Assembly (NCBI GenBank): GCA_015179025.1
Contig: WHUX01000210.1
Span: 27,221-91,220, forward strand
Length of the DNA: 64,000 nt
From: Terfezia claveryi
Lineage: Eukaryota; Ascomycota; Pezizomycetes; Pezizales; Pezizaceae
Direction of reading: 5' to 3'
Shown here: one piece after another, positions 37,560 to 48,556 of the stretch
How positions within the stretch are numbered: the first letter of the stretch is position 1
Layout of the letters: every line of letters begins with the position of its first letter
The notes under the pieces: generated by a model
The model's database searches: none
Told to the model about the DNA's origin: nothing
The model's input: only the letters and a program-made list of their open reading frames with translations
Position numbers and translations under genes: made by a program

Positions 37560-40559
37560 ATGGCTTTCAATCTCCGATTCGTTCTTATGGCCCTTGCGCT
37601 TGCTCGTACCACCACTGCCACTGGTGGTGAGGCTAGCACCTCCAACATCCAGGCCCGCGATGAGGCCGCCGCCTGTGTCCCTGGCTGGTTCACCAGCTGC
37701 CCAGTCAACCCTCCTCGTACTGCGGCCCGTCAGCACCGTGCTCTCCGCTTTGCTCGCGGTGCAAAATTCGACATTTGCCATCCCTCCCACCCAGATTATG
37801 TCATAGAGAATGTTGAGTGCAATGAAGAGTTTGACAAGAACAAGAACGAGAACTTCAACCTCAACGAGAACTTTGACAAGAATCTCAACGAGAACTTTGA
37901 GAAGAACTTCAACAAGAACTTTGAGAAGAACTTCAACAAGAATGAAGGCATTGATAAGGATATCAACGAAAATAAGAGTATTAACGAAATTAAGGATATC
38001 AATGAAAAGAAGGATATCAACGAAAAGAAGGATATTAGAGGAAAGAAGGATATCAAAGGAAAGAAGGATATCAAAGGAAAGAAGGATATCAACGGGAAGA
38101 AAGATATCAACGAAAAGAAGGATATCAAGGATATCAACGAAAATAAGGATATCAACGAAAATAAGGATATCAACATCAACGAAAATAAGGATATCAACGA
38201 AAATAAGGATATCAACGAGAAGAAGGATATCAAAGGAAAGAAGGATATCAAAGGAAAGAAGGATATCAACGGAAAGAAGGATATCAACGAGAAGAAGGAT
38301 ATCAACGAGAAGAAGGATATCAACGAGAAGAAGGATATCAACGAGAAGAAGGATATCAACGAGAAGAAGGATATCAACGAGAAGAAGGATATCAAGGATA
38401 TCAACGAGAAGAAGGATATCAACAAGAAGAAGGATATCAAGGATATCAACGAGAAGAAGGATATCAACGAGAAGAAGGATATCAACAAGAAGAAGGATAT
38501 CAAGGATATCAACGAAAATAAGGATATCAACATTAACGAAAATAAGGATATCAACATTAACGAAAATAAGGATATCAACGAAAATAAGGATATCAAAGGA
38601 AAGAAGGATATCAAAGGAAAGAAGGATATCAAAGGAAAGAAGGATATCAAGGATATCAATGAAAATAAGGATATCAACTACAACAAGGATATCAACGACA
38701 ACAAGGATATCAACAAGAAGGAGCTCTGGCTCGATGAGGACATCCTCGCCAAGCGTTCGTCACTGCCCTTTGGCAACTTTAACACTAATCAAGACCTCAA
38801 TGCAAATGAGAATATCAACGACAACAATGGCTTCTTCGAAGGTTTCGAAGGCTTTGGTGGTGGGCTGCCTAGCGCTGCTGGCTTGGGAGCCGGGCTCAGT
38901 GGGGTCGGCGGTGGCTTCTCTAGCTTGCCAACTGGCAATGGAAACAGTTTTGGAAATGGCCCAGCCGCCCTTGCTGACGTTGGAAACATATTTGGCACCA
39001 ACAACAATCCCTTGGAAGCACTTAGCACCGCTCAGCTCCTTAGCAACTCTGCTGCTGTAGCCGTCATTCCACAAGCGGAGGAATTCTGTGAGACTTGCGC
39101 TGTTCCAGTTGTTTCTCAGGTCCAATCAGTCCCGGAGAAGGTGGTTGAGAAGACCGAGACCCAGACTCAGACTCAGGAAATTGAGGTTGAGACTCAGTCT
39201 GTAGCTAAAGAGAAAGTCGTTGCACAGGAGGTTCCAGTTGTCCAGCAGACGGTTCCAGTGGTCCAAGAAGTACAGGTCCCAGTCGTCCAGGAAGTCCAGG
39301 TCCCAGTAGTCCATGAAATTGAGGTGCCCTATGATGTTCCTGTTTACACGCCTCACCAAGTTGAGGTCCCGGTCATCCAACAGGTCGAGGTCCCCGTCGT
39401 GCAAGAAGTCCAGGTACCCGTCGTCCACCAAGTTGAGGTTCCCGTCGTTCAGGAGGTCCCTGTTGTTCAACAAGTGGAGGTCCCGCAAATCCAAGAGGTC
39501 CCCGTTATCCAGAAAGTTGAGGTCCCAGTGGTCCAGGAGGTTGAGGTTCCCGTCGTCCACCAAGTTGAAGTTCCCGTCGTTCAAGAGGTCCCTGTTATTC
39601 AACAAGTCGAGGTCCCACAAATCCAAGAGGTCCCTGTCATTAAGCAAGTCGAGGTCCCAGTAGTCCAGGAGGTTGAGGTTCCTGTCGTCCATCAAGTTGA
39701 GGTTCCCGTTGTCCAGGAGGTCCCTGTTATTCAAGAAGTCCAGGTCCCACAAATCAAAGAGGTCCCTGTTATTCAAGAAGTCCAGGTCCCACAAATCAAA
39801 GAGGTCCCTGTTATTCAGGAGGTCCCCGTCGTCCAAGTCCAAGAGGTTCCTGTTATTCAGCAAGTCGAGGTCCCACAAATCCAAGAGGTCCCTGTCATTA
39901 AGCAAGTCGAGGTCCCACAAATCCAGGAGGTCCCTGTCATTCAGCAAGTCGAGGTCCCACAAATCCAAGAGGTCCCTGTCATTCAGCAAGTCGAGGTCCC
40001 ACAAATCCAAGAGGTCCCTGTCATTAAGCAAGTCGAGGTCCCACAAATCCAAGAGGTCCCTGTCATTCAGCAAGTCGAGGTCCCAGTAGTCCAGGAGGTC
40101 GAGGTCCCCGTCGTCCACCAAGTTGAGGTTCCACAAATCCAAGAGGTCCCTGTCATTCAGCAGGTCGAGGTCCCAGTAGTCCAGGAGGTCGAGGTCCCTG
40201 TCGTCCACCAAGTTGAGGTCCCACAAATCCAAGAGGTCCCTGTTGTCCAAGAAGTCCCTGTTGTTCATCCAGTCGAGGTCCCAGTTATCCAACCAGTTCC
40301 CGTTGTGCAGCAAGTTCCAGTCATTGAGAAGCAGGTTCCAGTCATCGAGAAGGAGGTTCCAGTCGTCGAGAAGCAGGTCCCAGTCATCGAGAAGCAGGTT
40401 CCAGTCATTGAGAAGCAGCAGGTCATTGAGCCAGCCATCGTTCCGGCTGCTCCAGTTGTCGAAACTTCAGTTACTGTTCAGGCTGCTCCAGTTATCGAGG
40501 CTGCAGCTCCTTGTGCTGCCTCTTATGCCATCGGGGAGGTCAGGCCTGCTCACTGCTAA
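37560..40559 (+). CDS. Secreted bipartite tandem-repeat protein, 999 residues
   Basis: A single intact exon; the ATG is in an excellent context. Residues 1-21 form a signal peptide (hydrophobic MAFNLRFVLMALALA). A short domain with Cys at 39, 47, 73 and 87 follows, then Asn/Glu/Lys/Phe-rich repeats (NENF, DKN; about 92-126). Residues ~127-390 are about 40 KDIN-type hexads (KDINEK, KDIKGK, KDINEN). A Kex2-like site, LAKR, sits at 396-399 exactly where this block ends. A Gly/Asn/Phe-rich linker (about 400-480), a CETC motif (~507) and a Val/Pro/Gln/Glu block (about 553-953) follow; its 14-residue unit resembles VPQIQEVPVIQQVE. The end is Ala/Val-rich with a last Cys. There is no C-terminal hydrophobic segment, so no GPI anchor is expected. 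A structural cell-wall, matrix or fruit-body role is inference; I know no described family with both blocks. Confidence 0.9.
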   Translation: MAFNLRFVLMALALARTTTATGGEASTSNIQARDEAAACVPGWFTSCPVNPPRTAARQHRALRFARGAKFDICHPSHPDYVIENVECNEEFDKNKNENFNLNENFDKNLNENFEKNFNKNFEKNFNKNEGIDKDINENKSINEIKDINEKKDINEKKDIRGKKDIKGKKDIKGKKDINGKKDINEKKDIKDINENKDINENKDININENKDINENKDINEKKDIKGKKDIKGKKDINGKKDINEKKDINEKKDINEKKDINEKKDINEKKDINEKKDIKDINEKKDINKKKDIKDINEKKDINEKKDINKKKDIKDINENKDININENKDININENKDINENKDIKGKKDIKGKKDIKGKKDIKDINENKDINYNKDINDNKDINKKELWLDEDILAKRSSLPFGNFNTNQDLNANENINDNNGFFEGFEGFGGGLPSAAGLGAGLSGVGGGFSSLPTGNGNSFGNGPAALADVGNIFGTNNNPLEALSTAQLLSNSAAVAVIPQAEEFCETCAVPVVSQVQSVPEKVVEKTETQTQTQEIEVETQSVAKEKVVAQEVPVVQQTVPVVQEVQVPVVQEVQVPVVHEIEVPYDVPVYTPHQVEVPVIQQVEVPVVQEVQVPVVHQVEVPVVQEVPVVQQVEVPQIQEVPVIQKVEVPVVQEVEVPVVHQVEVPVVQEVPVIQQVEVPQIQEVPVIKQVEVPVVQEVEVPVVHQVEVPVVQEVPVIQEVQVPQIKEVPVIQEVQVPQIKEVPVIQEVPVVQVQEVPVIQQVEVPQIQEVPVIKQVEVPQIQEVPVIQQVEVPQIQEVPVIQQVEVPQIQEVPVIKQVEVPQIQEVPVIQQVEVPVVQEVEVPVVHQVEVPQIQEVPVIQQVEVPVVQEVEVPVVHQVEVPQIQEVPVVQEVPVVHPVEVPVIQPVPVVQQVPVIEKQVPVIEKEVPVVEKQVPVIEKQVPVIEKQQVIEPAIVPAAPVVETSVTVQAAPVIEAAAPCAASYAIGEVRPAHC
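37942..38717 (+). repeat. 18-bp coding minisatellite (KDIN block)
   Basis: The unit AAGGATATCAACGAGAAG and close variants repeats ~40 times in frame, encoding KDINEK hexads. Variants occur in higher-order runs: KDIKGK pairs/triplets, six adjacent KDINEK units, and KDIKDIN junctions where 9 bp were lost. Each unit carries GATATC. Expansion and contraction by slippage or unequal crossing-over without loss of frame is expected. Confidence 0.9.
39220..40420 (+). repeat. Coding repeats of 42 bp and shorter (VPVVQEVEVP block)
   Basis: Val-Pro-rich units, the commonest 42 bp (14 residues), alternate with 18-30-bp variants (VPVVQEVEVPVVHQ). Nearly identical 42-bp units cluster at about 39830-40090, the most recently amplified part. 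Toward the 3' end the unit drifts to VPVIEKQ. Val on alternate positions with Gln/Glu suggests amphipathic beta strands. Confidence 0.88.
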
Positions 40560-43500
40560 ATGTACAATTCATTCTAGCATCAGCTATTCCCTTTGTATGT
40601 AAAGAGATATTTTTCTTTTGAATTTTTCTCTATTTTGACTACCTCCGCTTCTATGCGGAGCATGTACCAGGGAGATAGTCAGTGTGTTTTTTGTGATTTT
40701 GGACACTGGTTGTCCACGCGGGTCGGGTTGCGGCTGGCCCTATATTCCGGCTTCAAGTTCATGTCTGTTTGTAGTGACGTTAGCAAGATGCTTAGCTTGT
40801 ATCTAAAGATCGTGTGAGGGCCACCAATATATTTGATCGATCTGAAATTCTAGAGCTTCTTCGTGATGTGGCTAATGCAGTGACTCTGAAGCTGTAACCG
40901 TGTGAATGGCTAGTTCGGGCGAACAGCATGAAGTATGGATCCGGGTCGCGAGATTTGGTATATGCAGTATATAAGGAATCTAAATTTCTCTGCCCAGCCG
41001 TGCCAGCCCAGCCCCGAGAATTCCATATCCGAAAAGGCTAGTCTGGCGCAGTTGACTTACCTCCCAGAATTGGAAGTTGGAAATCTGTGGAGGTCCACCA
41101 CACTCGAGCCCGCAAATACCAACCAGACTACCGCAAATAGTACTCTGGTTGTAAGAATGTAGCCTCAGACTGTCCCGACCAAAGGGAAGTCTACATTGCC
41201 CTACTGCAGTAGTCTGGCTGTTCATGAGCCCGGGAGCCCACATATCTTAACAAATTATTTGAAGACTTAGGTACTTTGTATATACTTTGTCTTATTATAT
41301 TTACAGTCCTAATCTACGCACACAGCTAGGGAAACTGGTAGGCGATTTTAAGTGACTCAATATTTAGATCGACAATCGCTAGACAAGATATTCTATTTTC
41401 ACCGTACATTGCGATACAAAATTATAATATCCTCGGTGGACTAGGCTGGGGGGCTTTACAGTACACAGGAACTAGAAGCTAGGAGGCCATCAACTAAAAC
41501 CCTTTGCATCGTATAGATCAAGGAAGGTGGATTTTTTGGAAAATTCCAAAATGTTTTTTTTCTACCTAGAAGATGTATATACATGCGTATACCAAGTACG
41601 TATCATATAACTCCAAACTATACCAGAAACACCGTATTGGACGACTACAACCCATACATAACCACTTCTCTTTGACGGCCATACTGGATGGATAATAATG
41701 CTAGTTCTGAGGACTAACTAAGTAGGAGATTTCTTCTAGTTCAAACTGGATAGTCGAAACCACCGTACACGGAGAACTGTATATATATAAACACATTTCC
41801 ACCAGTTTTATCCTCCCCAGAATTCTCTCTGCAATGATAGCAATGTGCAGAACTGACCCCACAGTTTACCCACCGGTACGGTACCCGAGTAGGCAGCCCA
41901 CTAATTGGAACTTTGTATCTTATAGTTACGAAATATTCATTCCGCAATTGATTTACTGACCTAGTTTAACTTTTCAGCCAGGACTCTTTTCGCGATCTAT
42001 CTATCTTGCCCGTTAAAAACATGCGATTGCCATAAATTGCTTTCAGGCGTACGTTGGCGGGCACCGCTTCTCGTAGCGATGCCTCAGCCACAGCCATAGC
42101 CACAGCCCCGGAGCTGGATAAAGAAAGTGGCTATTCCTAGATGGGGATATCGTACCGGATGGAGCTTGCCGGGACCATGAGCGAGGCACAAGCCTCAATG
42201 GCAAGGAATGGTTGAGCTTGGAAGGCAGAGAGAGAAGTATCACCAGTTGACTTTGCTGCTAAAATTAATATGCAGTCATGTCACAGTGTTGTGACATTGT
42301 GCTTCGCTCAGCTCTTCAAATTCGCATATCGAGCCACATTCCCCAAGTACGTTAGGTCTCTTCAACCTCAGAGAGGTGAGTCTGGTTGATTAGATATGGC
42401 AAAACCGGATCGTGTGCCTTAGGCTAGATTAATTGTGGGATAAGTACATAGAACCAGACCATCCCAGAAATTGTCAAAATCGCGATGCATAAATATTGTC
42501 TTAGCACATCTCCATAGAATTCCGAACATACAGCAATTTCAACGTCCATGCAATCGATCGCCTCAAACGGCGCGCGTCTATTGGCCTTGTGTTATTGGTT
42601 TCCAGGTACGGAGTACCAACCACTTTCCTAGTCTTGATCTGCAACCCGCATAATGAGTCCAATATTAATTGGGAATAAAATCAGCGAGAGATACAGTACA
42701 TCTATAATATGTCGGCTACTGTATAACCGGCAATATGTCCCAAATTTAGAAGCGGAAAATCTCAAAGACGTTTCTGTAGATCAGCATAGGACTCGTGCAG
42801 ATGTCATATTCTGCGAGGTAGTGCAACCAGATTACTTAAGTAGGCATCTCTACCCTCTAGGGCGTCAGTTTGTTGCGGCGGCGATGTGGCAGTGTGGAGG
42901 CACAAGACACGGCACAAGGAAACAAAGGCCTGAATTGAATAAACATGTACCTTCTTCCTGCAAATTGATTCTATCTAAACCGGTATCTAGCATGTCCTCG
43001 CGAGTTCCTCCTGCCTTTCCTTCTGCCCCGCAAGTAGCTATTGTGTGTACCATTATTCCTTGCCCTCCATCTGCGGTCGCAGACAAGAAACACCGGTAGG
43101 AAATTAAAGATAAAACTGGAGTGTAGCTGCAGTAATATCAAGGTAATTTATACATCTGTATCACCAGACCAGGTACCACTGGTAGAATAAGCAAAAAAAA
43201 ACGAAGAGGAAAAAGAAAAAGAGATGGGACGATCGAACAAACTCACACGCATTCTCCGTCACAAAGAAAAACTTTTCCATACATTACATTGTACAGGTAA
43301 GATAGAAGAGAATAGTTATAAGAGCTTCTGAAAATAACTCTTATATAACGATCGTCTTGAAAAATGATACCTAGTAACAACAGCCAATTAAAACAAAACA
43401 GTAAGGAAAATCGTATTCAAAAGACCCTTTCTGACTCCCACAAGAACCGCAATTGATATATACAAAAGGAGAGAGAAAAAATGAGAACCTTCAACTCCGG

Positions 43501-43882
43501 TGGTTATGATAGAAGAAGCGGGACCGAGATTAGCATGAGAGAAAATAAACAAAAACAGAGAGATAAGGAACTCAGCAGGAGAAAAGCTGGGAATTAACGT
43601 TATGAGGTGACCATGATATCGATCCACCTCTTTGTTCTTCATGCCATAGGATAACGAGAACCCAATTGATAACCCACACAGCGAGTTAAGGACCAAACAT
43701 CATTACGTACGTTCTCTTAGCAGGCACTCAATGCTCGAATTTGTGCATGTGTCGTTGATCAAAATATTGACTTGGTAATATGAATTAGTATGATGGTTCG
43801 ACTTTCGTAAGTTGAATATTGCGGAGAAAGAATGCCGCTGTAGGCTTGTGTTGCAAATCTTTAGGATATATATTGACCGTCG
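40560..43882. other. Intergenic, no supported gene
   Basis: Contains partial dispersed-motif copies in opposite orientation at 41119-41131 and 41209-41220. A 148-codon plus frame (42653-43099) and a hydrophobic 102-codon minus frame (43388-43696) have no recognisable feature and are not called. Confidence 0.45.
41119..41220. repeat. Two facing partial copies of the dispersed motif
   Basis: CCAACCAGACTAC at 41119-41131 and GTAGTCTGGCTG at 41209-41220 are inverted relative to each other, ~100 bp apart. Confidence 0.5.
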
Positions 43883-44509
43883 TTATGACTGCTGCTTTGC
43901 ATCGTTGACAGCCTTGCTAATGCCTAATCCTACTGCCACAGCGCCAACCACAATAACCGTCGCGATAGCCACCTTGATGATAATCCATGTTCTCTTGCTC
44001 TTAATTCTCGATTTCTGTGTTGATCTGAGAGCTGGCCACATGTTGCAATGCTCTTGAGCTGGATCTATTGACAATCGATGTGTAGGGATTGTTCCAGTGT
44101 GGGGTACTGTAGAAGCCGAAGACCCGGTTGACTGGATAGTGATCAGGATATGTCCATCATTGGTGCCACCAGCTACAGAAGAAGATTTGCTTTTGTTCCC
44201 GTCAAGGATATATGCGGCTGGAGGATAGTTTGGCTCACCCTGCGGAATAGCTGGAAGAGGACCAGTTGGTGGAGGGGTTGGGGGTGGTACTGGTGATGGG
44301 GGAGAGCTTCTCGCTGTACTACCAGTCCAGCTGAATTGTCTTTGTTGAGACATGGCTTCACTCTCGTCTTCCTCCAAAATGGTTGTTGTGGTAGACGGTG
44401 ACTTTTGCAGAGGGTGCGATGGTGGGGGAAGGGACCGACTAGAAGTATTCTCGTCATCAGACGCAACGAAGCTGTTGCGGAACGGATTGTTGGATCCAAT
44501 ATTTGCCAT
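43883..44509 (-). CDS. Small protein with C-terminal membrane anchor
   Basis: An intact 208-residue frame from an ATG at 44509. The N-terminus carries an NPF tripeptide (residues 8-10), a motif bound by EH-domain endocytic proteins. Residues 20-95 are Ser/Pro-rich with an acidic patch (EEDESEA) and polyproline (PVPPPTPPPTGP). A basic stretch (KSRIKSKR, about 166-173) precedes one hydrophobic segment (175-199, IIIKVAIATVIVVGAVAVGLG), leaving a short tail (KAVNDAKQQS). There is no N-terminal signal, so a tail-anchored (cytosol-facing) topology is likely. I do not recognise a family; a role at membranes with endocytic partners is only suggested by NPF and polyproline. Confidence 0.75.
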   Translation of the reverse strand: MANIGSNNPFRNSFVASDDENTSSRSLPPPSHPLQKSPSTTTTILEEDESEAMSQQRQFSWTGSTARSSPPSPVPPPTPPPTGPLPAIPQGEPNYPPAAYILDGNKSKSSSVAGGTNDGHILITIQSTGSSASTVPHTGTIPTHRLSIDPAQEHCNMWPALRSTQKSRIKSKRTWIIIKVAIATVIVVGAVAVGLGISKAVNDAKQQS

Positions 44510-47500
44510 CCTGTCCTTTCAAAACCTTTAATGCTAAATTAAAGGACGCGTGGGATTGACAACTGCTTCGAGCTAGCAAGTAAGTTTCCGTGAAATGAAA
44601 AGTGTAAAGATAGGTAACGAACCACAAGTCCGGAAGTTTAACTCCTACACGTATAGTGAACAGAAAGAAGGCTTTGATGTAGATAGGTGGTCGTGGTAGA
44701 ACACCGGAAGGTTTATTCTAAGCTCCTAGGTCGGCTCACTCGCGAATTTGTCGGCTCGGACCTTGGCTACCTCTCCCACTCTTTTCTATAAATGAAAGAG
44801 CACCTCCGGCGTGGGCTCGAGACTGCAGCGGGTACCAGAGAAAGAGGTTGAGGCTTCGAGTTCACGAGGGAGGGGAGACGCTGGCAAATAATGCACCGCA
44901 CGACGAGTCCCCCAGGGAACTGAGACAACACTTAGGATGGAGTTGGTAGAAGCAATCGGTAGGGATCGACTCGTAAAATGAATGAACGCCAGCAGTAGGC
45001 CGGAGCGACTACTCGAGTGAACGAAAGCGAGTCCGAGGGAGAGACAGACAAAAATTGGGAAAGAAAGGAATGGTATGTCTTTTCGCGTGGGCTGGAAGCG
45101 GCGGTTGTGGAGGGCAACGACGAGAGAGCTGTGCCTCGCCACCCACACGCCCGTCACACACGCTTACGCCTACGCAGGCACCAGGGACTGGTACCGAAAA
45201 TTAAGCAGCTACAGTACGTACATTATCGTGATAAACGAGGTCCCTCAGTACCTACTTATTGCGAGACTACAGGCAAAAGAATGAAACCACTTACTGGTAC
45301 AGTACGCTCATGTCAACTCATAGCTAACAAACACACAAACACATCGCTAGCAAGCTCAAAGCCGGAGTCCCCTCCATTTATTGGCAGGCTGGATAACCAT
45401 CGGCGGATAAGTGCACCCCTTGTCTCCAGGGCCACTGTGCCACCTCGATGCTCTTTTCTCCAAACTGCCGCTCCTTTCCTCCTGGGGAACAGTGTCTGAA
45501 GTCGAATGAAGCCGCATGATAAATTCCCCCTCGTCGAAAATCACAATACATACATAGGTACATGCCGGTACATACCTACCTACCTAGTTCAGTGCTGCAG
45601 ACCCCTTTAATCAGTCCTAGATCTGATCGAGACTACCGGTACCACAACGCATTGGCTAGGATCAACCTTCTTTGACCGTACCCAAGCTCTTTTGAGGTTT
45701 TGCGGTGGCTTGGTCGGCTGGCATTCAACCCATGCTCATGGCGAGACTGGCTTCCCTGGGACAAGGAAAAGACTGGAACAATCTGGGACAATCTCCTTTG
45801 AGTTTAGCCGCAGTACGTACCAGACACCAGGTGGCTGGCCAAGAGGCTTAAGCTTAACATTGACAAAGCTGGTCTGCAAAATTCAAGATATTGGACGTAT
45901 GAACGTAACTACGGTAGGACCTGCCCCACTAAACCTTCCTCTCAAACCTCCGCAGTATTGTACCATGGACAGCGGATCTTCTGATGACATGAAACCACCA
46001 GAATCAGCTGCTAACACAAGGGCGAGAGCGGCTCGTTGAGCAGACTAGCAGGTTTCTCAAGTACTGCGGAGCGTTTTGCGCTATGACACGGATAGTTACC
46101 TAACCTTCTGAATCGTCGTCTGCCGGATGACACTTATTTCCATGAGTCCAAGTTGCTTTATTTTGCTTTTACCCTTTGCGGTTTTCATGCACCAAAATCA
46201 CACGAGACAATCGTGTGCCAGCACCGATATGGCAAATGGCAGGTCGATCGACAATTCTACAATCCAATAGGTACCAGTTACAGTAGGTAATCAACTCACG
46301 TTTCGAATCAGAAGTGACATGTCTTGGCTCATGCTTTTCTGCTATATATGAGGCATGCATGCGTATGCATCGGGCAGTTGCTAAGTCTCTTACCCTGAAC
46401 GGGAATTTCTTGTAAGGGTCCCCTGCTGGGGCAGGAGAAGGGAATTCACTAGAGGTTGGAGCAGCCATGGATGCACTGAATGATAACATTTGGACAAGAG
46501 GGTTAGTGGCGCCTTTCAAAAGCCCCAACGCTATTCCATCATTTCATCATACATCAGTACACTCGGACCTCAATACCTAATTCTTTGTTTTATTGCGCTT
46601 ACCATGTTGGACTAATATATGAATGTTGGACAAAGGGATCTCTCGGTCTGATTCATTATACTCAATTCAAAGGAAACTAGGCTGACACGCGACTCAACGG
46701 CGAGAAAATACTTGATGAGTTTGGCGGTATTGTCTCTTTTAGGGGTGACAAAGGAAACTTATGTTATAACCGAAACCTTGCCGACTTGAACGCGGACCAC
46801 GAGGTTGGTGTATCTATACCTTACTCAGAAAAAAAAAAATAATTAACCGACCGCCTGGTGTTTGAAAAGACTATCTATTGGGCGAGTATCTAGACCACTA
46901 CTTGCAGATCAAGTGACAGCTCGCTTGTAGAGCAATTGGAAAAAAAGTACATAAGACCACATCAGAACTAGCTCTGGTGGCTATCTACTATGTATTCTCT
47001 TGAATTTTAAGTGGCAACAGGTGCACAGCATACATATTGGTGCAGGGAAGCCTTAGGATTGGCAGTGGGGATGTGGACGAAGAATCAGCCAATGGTGTTT
47101 AAGTGAAAGACACATAAATATGCTTATGACGAAATTTACGTTCCTAGCTCAGTCATATCCACGAAAGCCTTGTACTGGTACAACAATGAACACTGCATGT
47201 GGAATTACGATTCCGTCTGCATAGTATCACACCAGGAGCATGATGTGGAACTCCTAGTGGTGATTCAAGACAACCTGTTCTGCATGACTAGAATGATCTG
47301 ACGCGACTACCACTTCCATCTGACGGAAGAAGAGGGGTTTGGTACGGTAGTAGATACTTAATAGTTCTGCGGGCTGTCATTTAAAAAAACAAAACTTCGA
47401 TGAGGAGGCGACATGCATTATTGCTTTCTGAGACTTCCATCATGGGGTACATCACGTTCAAAGACATTGTGGAAATTGAGGTGAGACATCTGTATTCATT

Positions 47501-48556
47501 CGAAGTACTCATTCAGATGGTCAGCTGATAATGCTAAAGAGTACAGAATTTTCACTGATTACATAAAATACTGAATGGAAGGATTCTTGGAAAAACTTCA
47601 GGAGTTAGCAACATGGCGTAGGCTTTTTCGATGGAGGTGGGGATACTAGAGAGAAGAGGGGTTAGGGTTATTGGGGGTTGGTAAAAAGATGATCAGTTGA
47701 AAATCTTATCCAAAGGTAAATGGATTGGGAAGTGGGGAAAGCGGGGAAAGCACAGATAGGGAAAAGCGGATAGTGAGAGAAATACCTAGCAAAATGGTTC
47801 CAGATGAAGAAAAAGAAATACTGTAATCTTGTCGTTGATCCCAAATAATGGCAGATAGCATCTCTAGTATAGGTCAAGTACATCTATAAGAAGTCTTCTC
47901 AGGGTGCATTTTAATAATGCTTGGTTTTCAATCTTAGAGAATAGCTAATTTTTTGTCATTGATTCGAAATAATGAGAGATTCTATATTTTTTTATTTTTT
48001 TTTTGTATCTGATACTTGTAAGATCTTATATTTTTGAGGGTTAAAGTACAAGTGAAGCTCTTTTATTTATCTACAAACAATGTAGTCCTCGTCACTGTCC
48101 TCTTACTATTGTTCACTTGTATCTTCGTTGTTACCCTGAATAATGATCTGAGTGTGGTTGGTCATGATCTGGTCAAAGACCTCCCTTGGATTTCTACATC
48201 TTATCAGATATTCCAACCCGCCATGATTTCTCAGGAGCTATTTAGCGCAAGCGGCACTTATACCAAGACCATGCACACGAGAACAGACCATGCGAGACTG
48301 ACCAAGATCATGAACCCGGACCTGGAACCCTCTATACCTTGTTGGATAGGTGGTGATTGTATTGTCATGGAACTGTATGGTGGGGCAACTCGGCTGTAGT
48401 CTGGTTGGCACACTCGAGTGTGGAGTGGAGATAATTCATAATTTTTCTTGGAGAACGAGCTTGAGTGTCACAAGTGATTGTGATATGTGCGCTCTTGAAA
48501 CTTCTGGTTGCTTCTTATCTCTGTGGTATAAATTTATGATATAATTCCCGACTTAA
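44510..48556. other. Intergenic, no supported gene
   Basis: An exact copy of the dispersed 16-bp motif is at 48396-48411. A minus-strand ATG frame near 46480 ends at a plausible GTAAGA donor but gives no recognisable protein when extended; it is not called. Confidence 0.4.
48396..48411 (+). repeat. Exact copy of dispersed motif
   Basis: GTAGTCTGGTTGGCAC, ~150 bp left of the LINE poly(A) tract. Confidence 0.7.

Noticed and set aside
37796..38677. Long antisense open frame (293 codons) opposite the KDIN block
   Set aside because: The 18-bp periodic repeat keeps all frames without stops open; the Phe/Leu/Ile/Ser-only product is a shadow of the plus-strand repeats.
37942..38717. CRISPR-like array
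   Set aside because: The repeats are contiguous, in frame and have no unique spacers; this is a eukaryotic coding minisatellite.
37810..39060. Plus-strand overlapping frame (416 codons, Arg/Ile/Ser/Thr-rich) in the repeat gene
   Set aside because: A shifted reading of the same repeat, with no independent start features.
39126..40313. Antisense open frame (395 codons) opposite the Val-Pro block
   Set aside because: Same cause: repeated codons without antisense stops. The plus frame has the signal peptide, start context and promoter.
42653..43099. 148-codon plus frame
   Set aside because: No recognisable feature or splice partner; likely chance.
46360..46528. Possible small minus-strand exon (MAAPTSSEFPSPAPAG) ending at a GTAAGA donor
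   Set aside because: Continuation through two candidate introns gives a short protein of no recognisable kind; evidence too weak for a gene.
48034..48399. 121-codon plus frame with a hydrophobic stretch
   Set aside because: It lies between transposon relics, overlaps the dispersed motif at its end and has no promoter or family resemblance.
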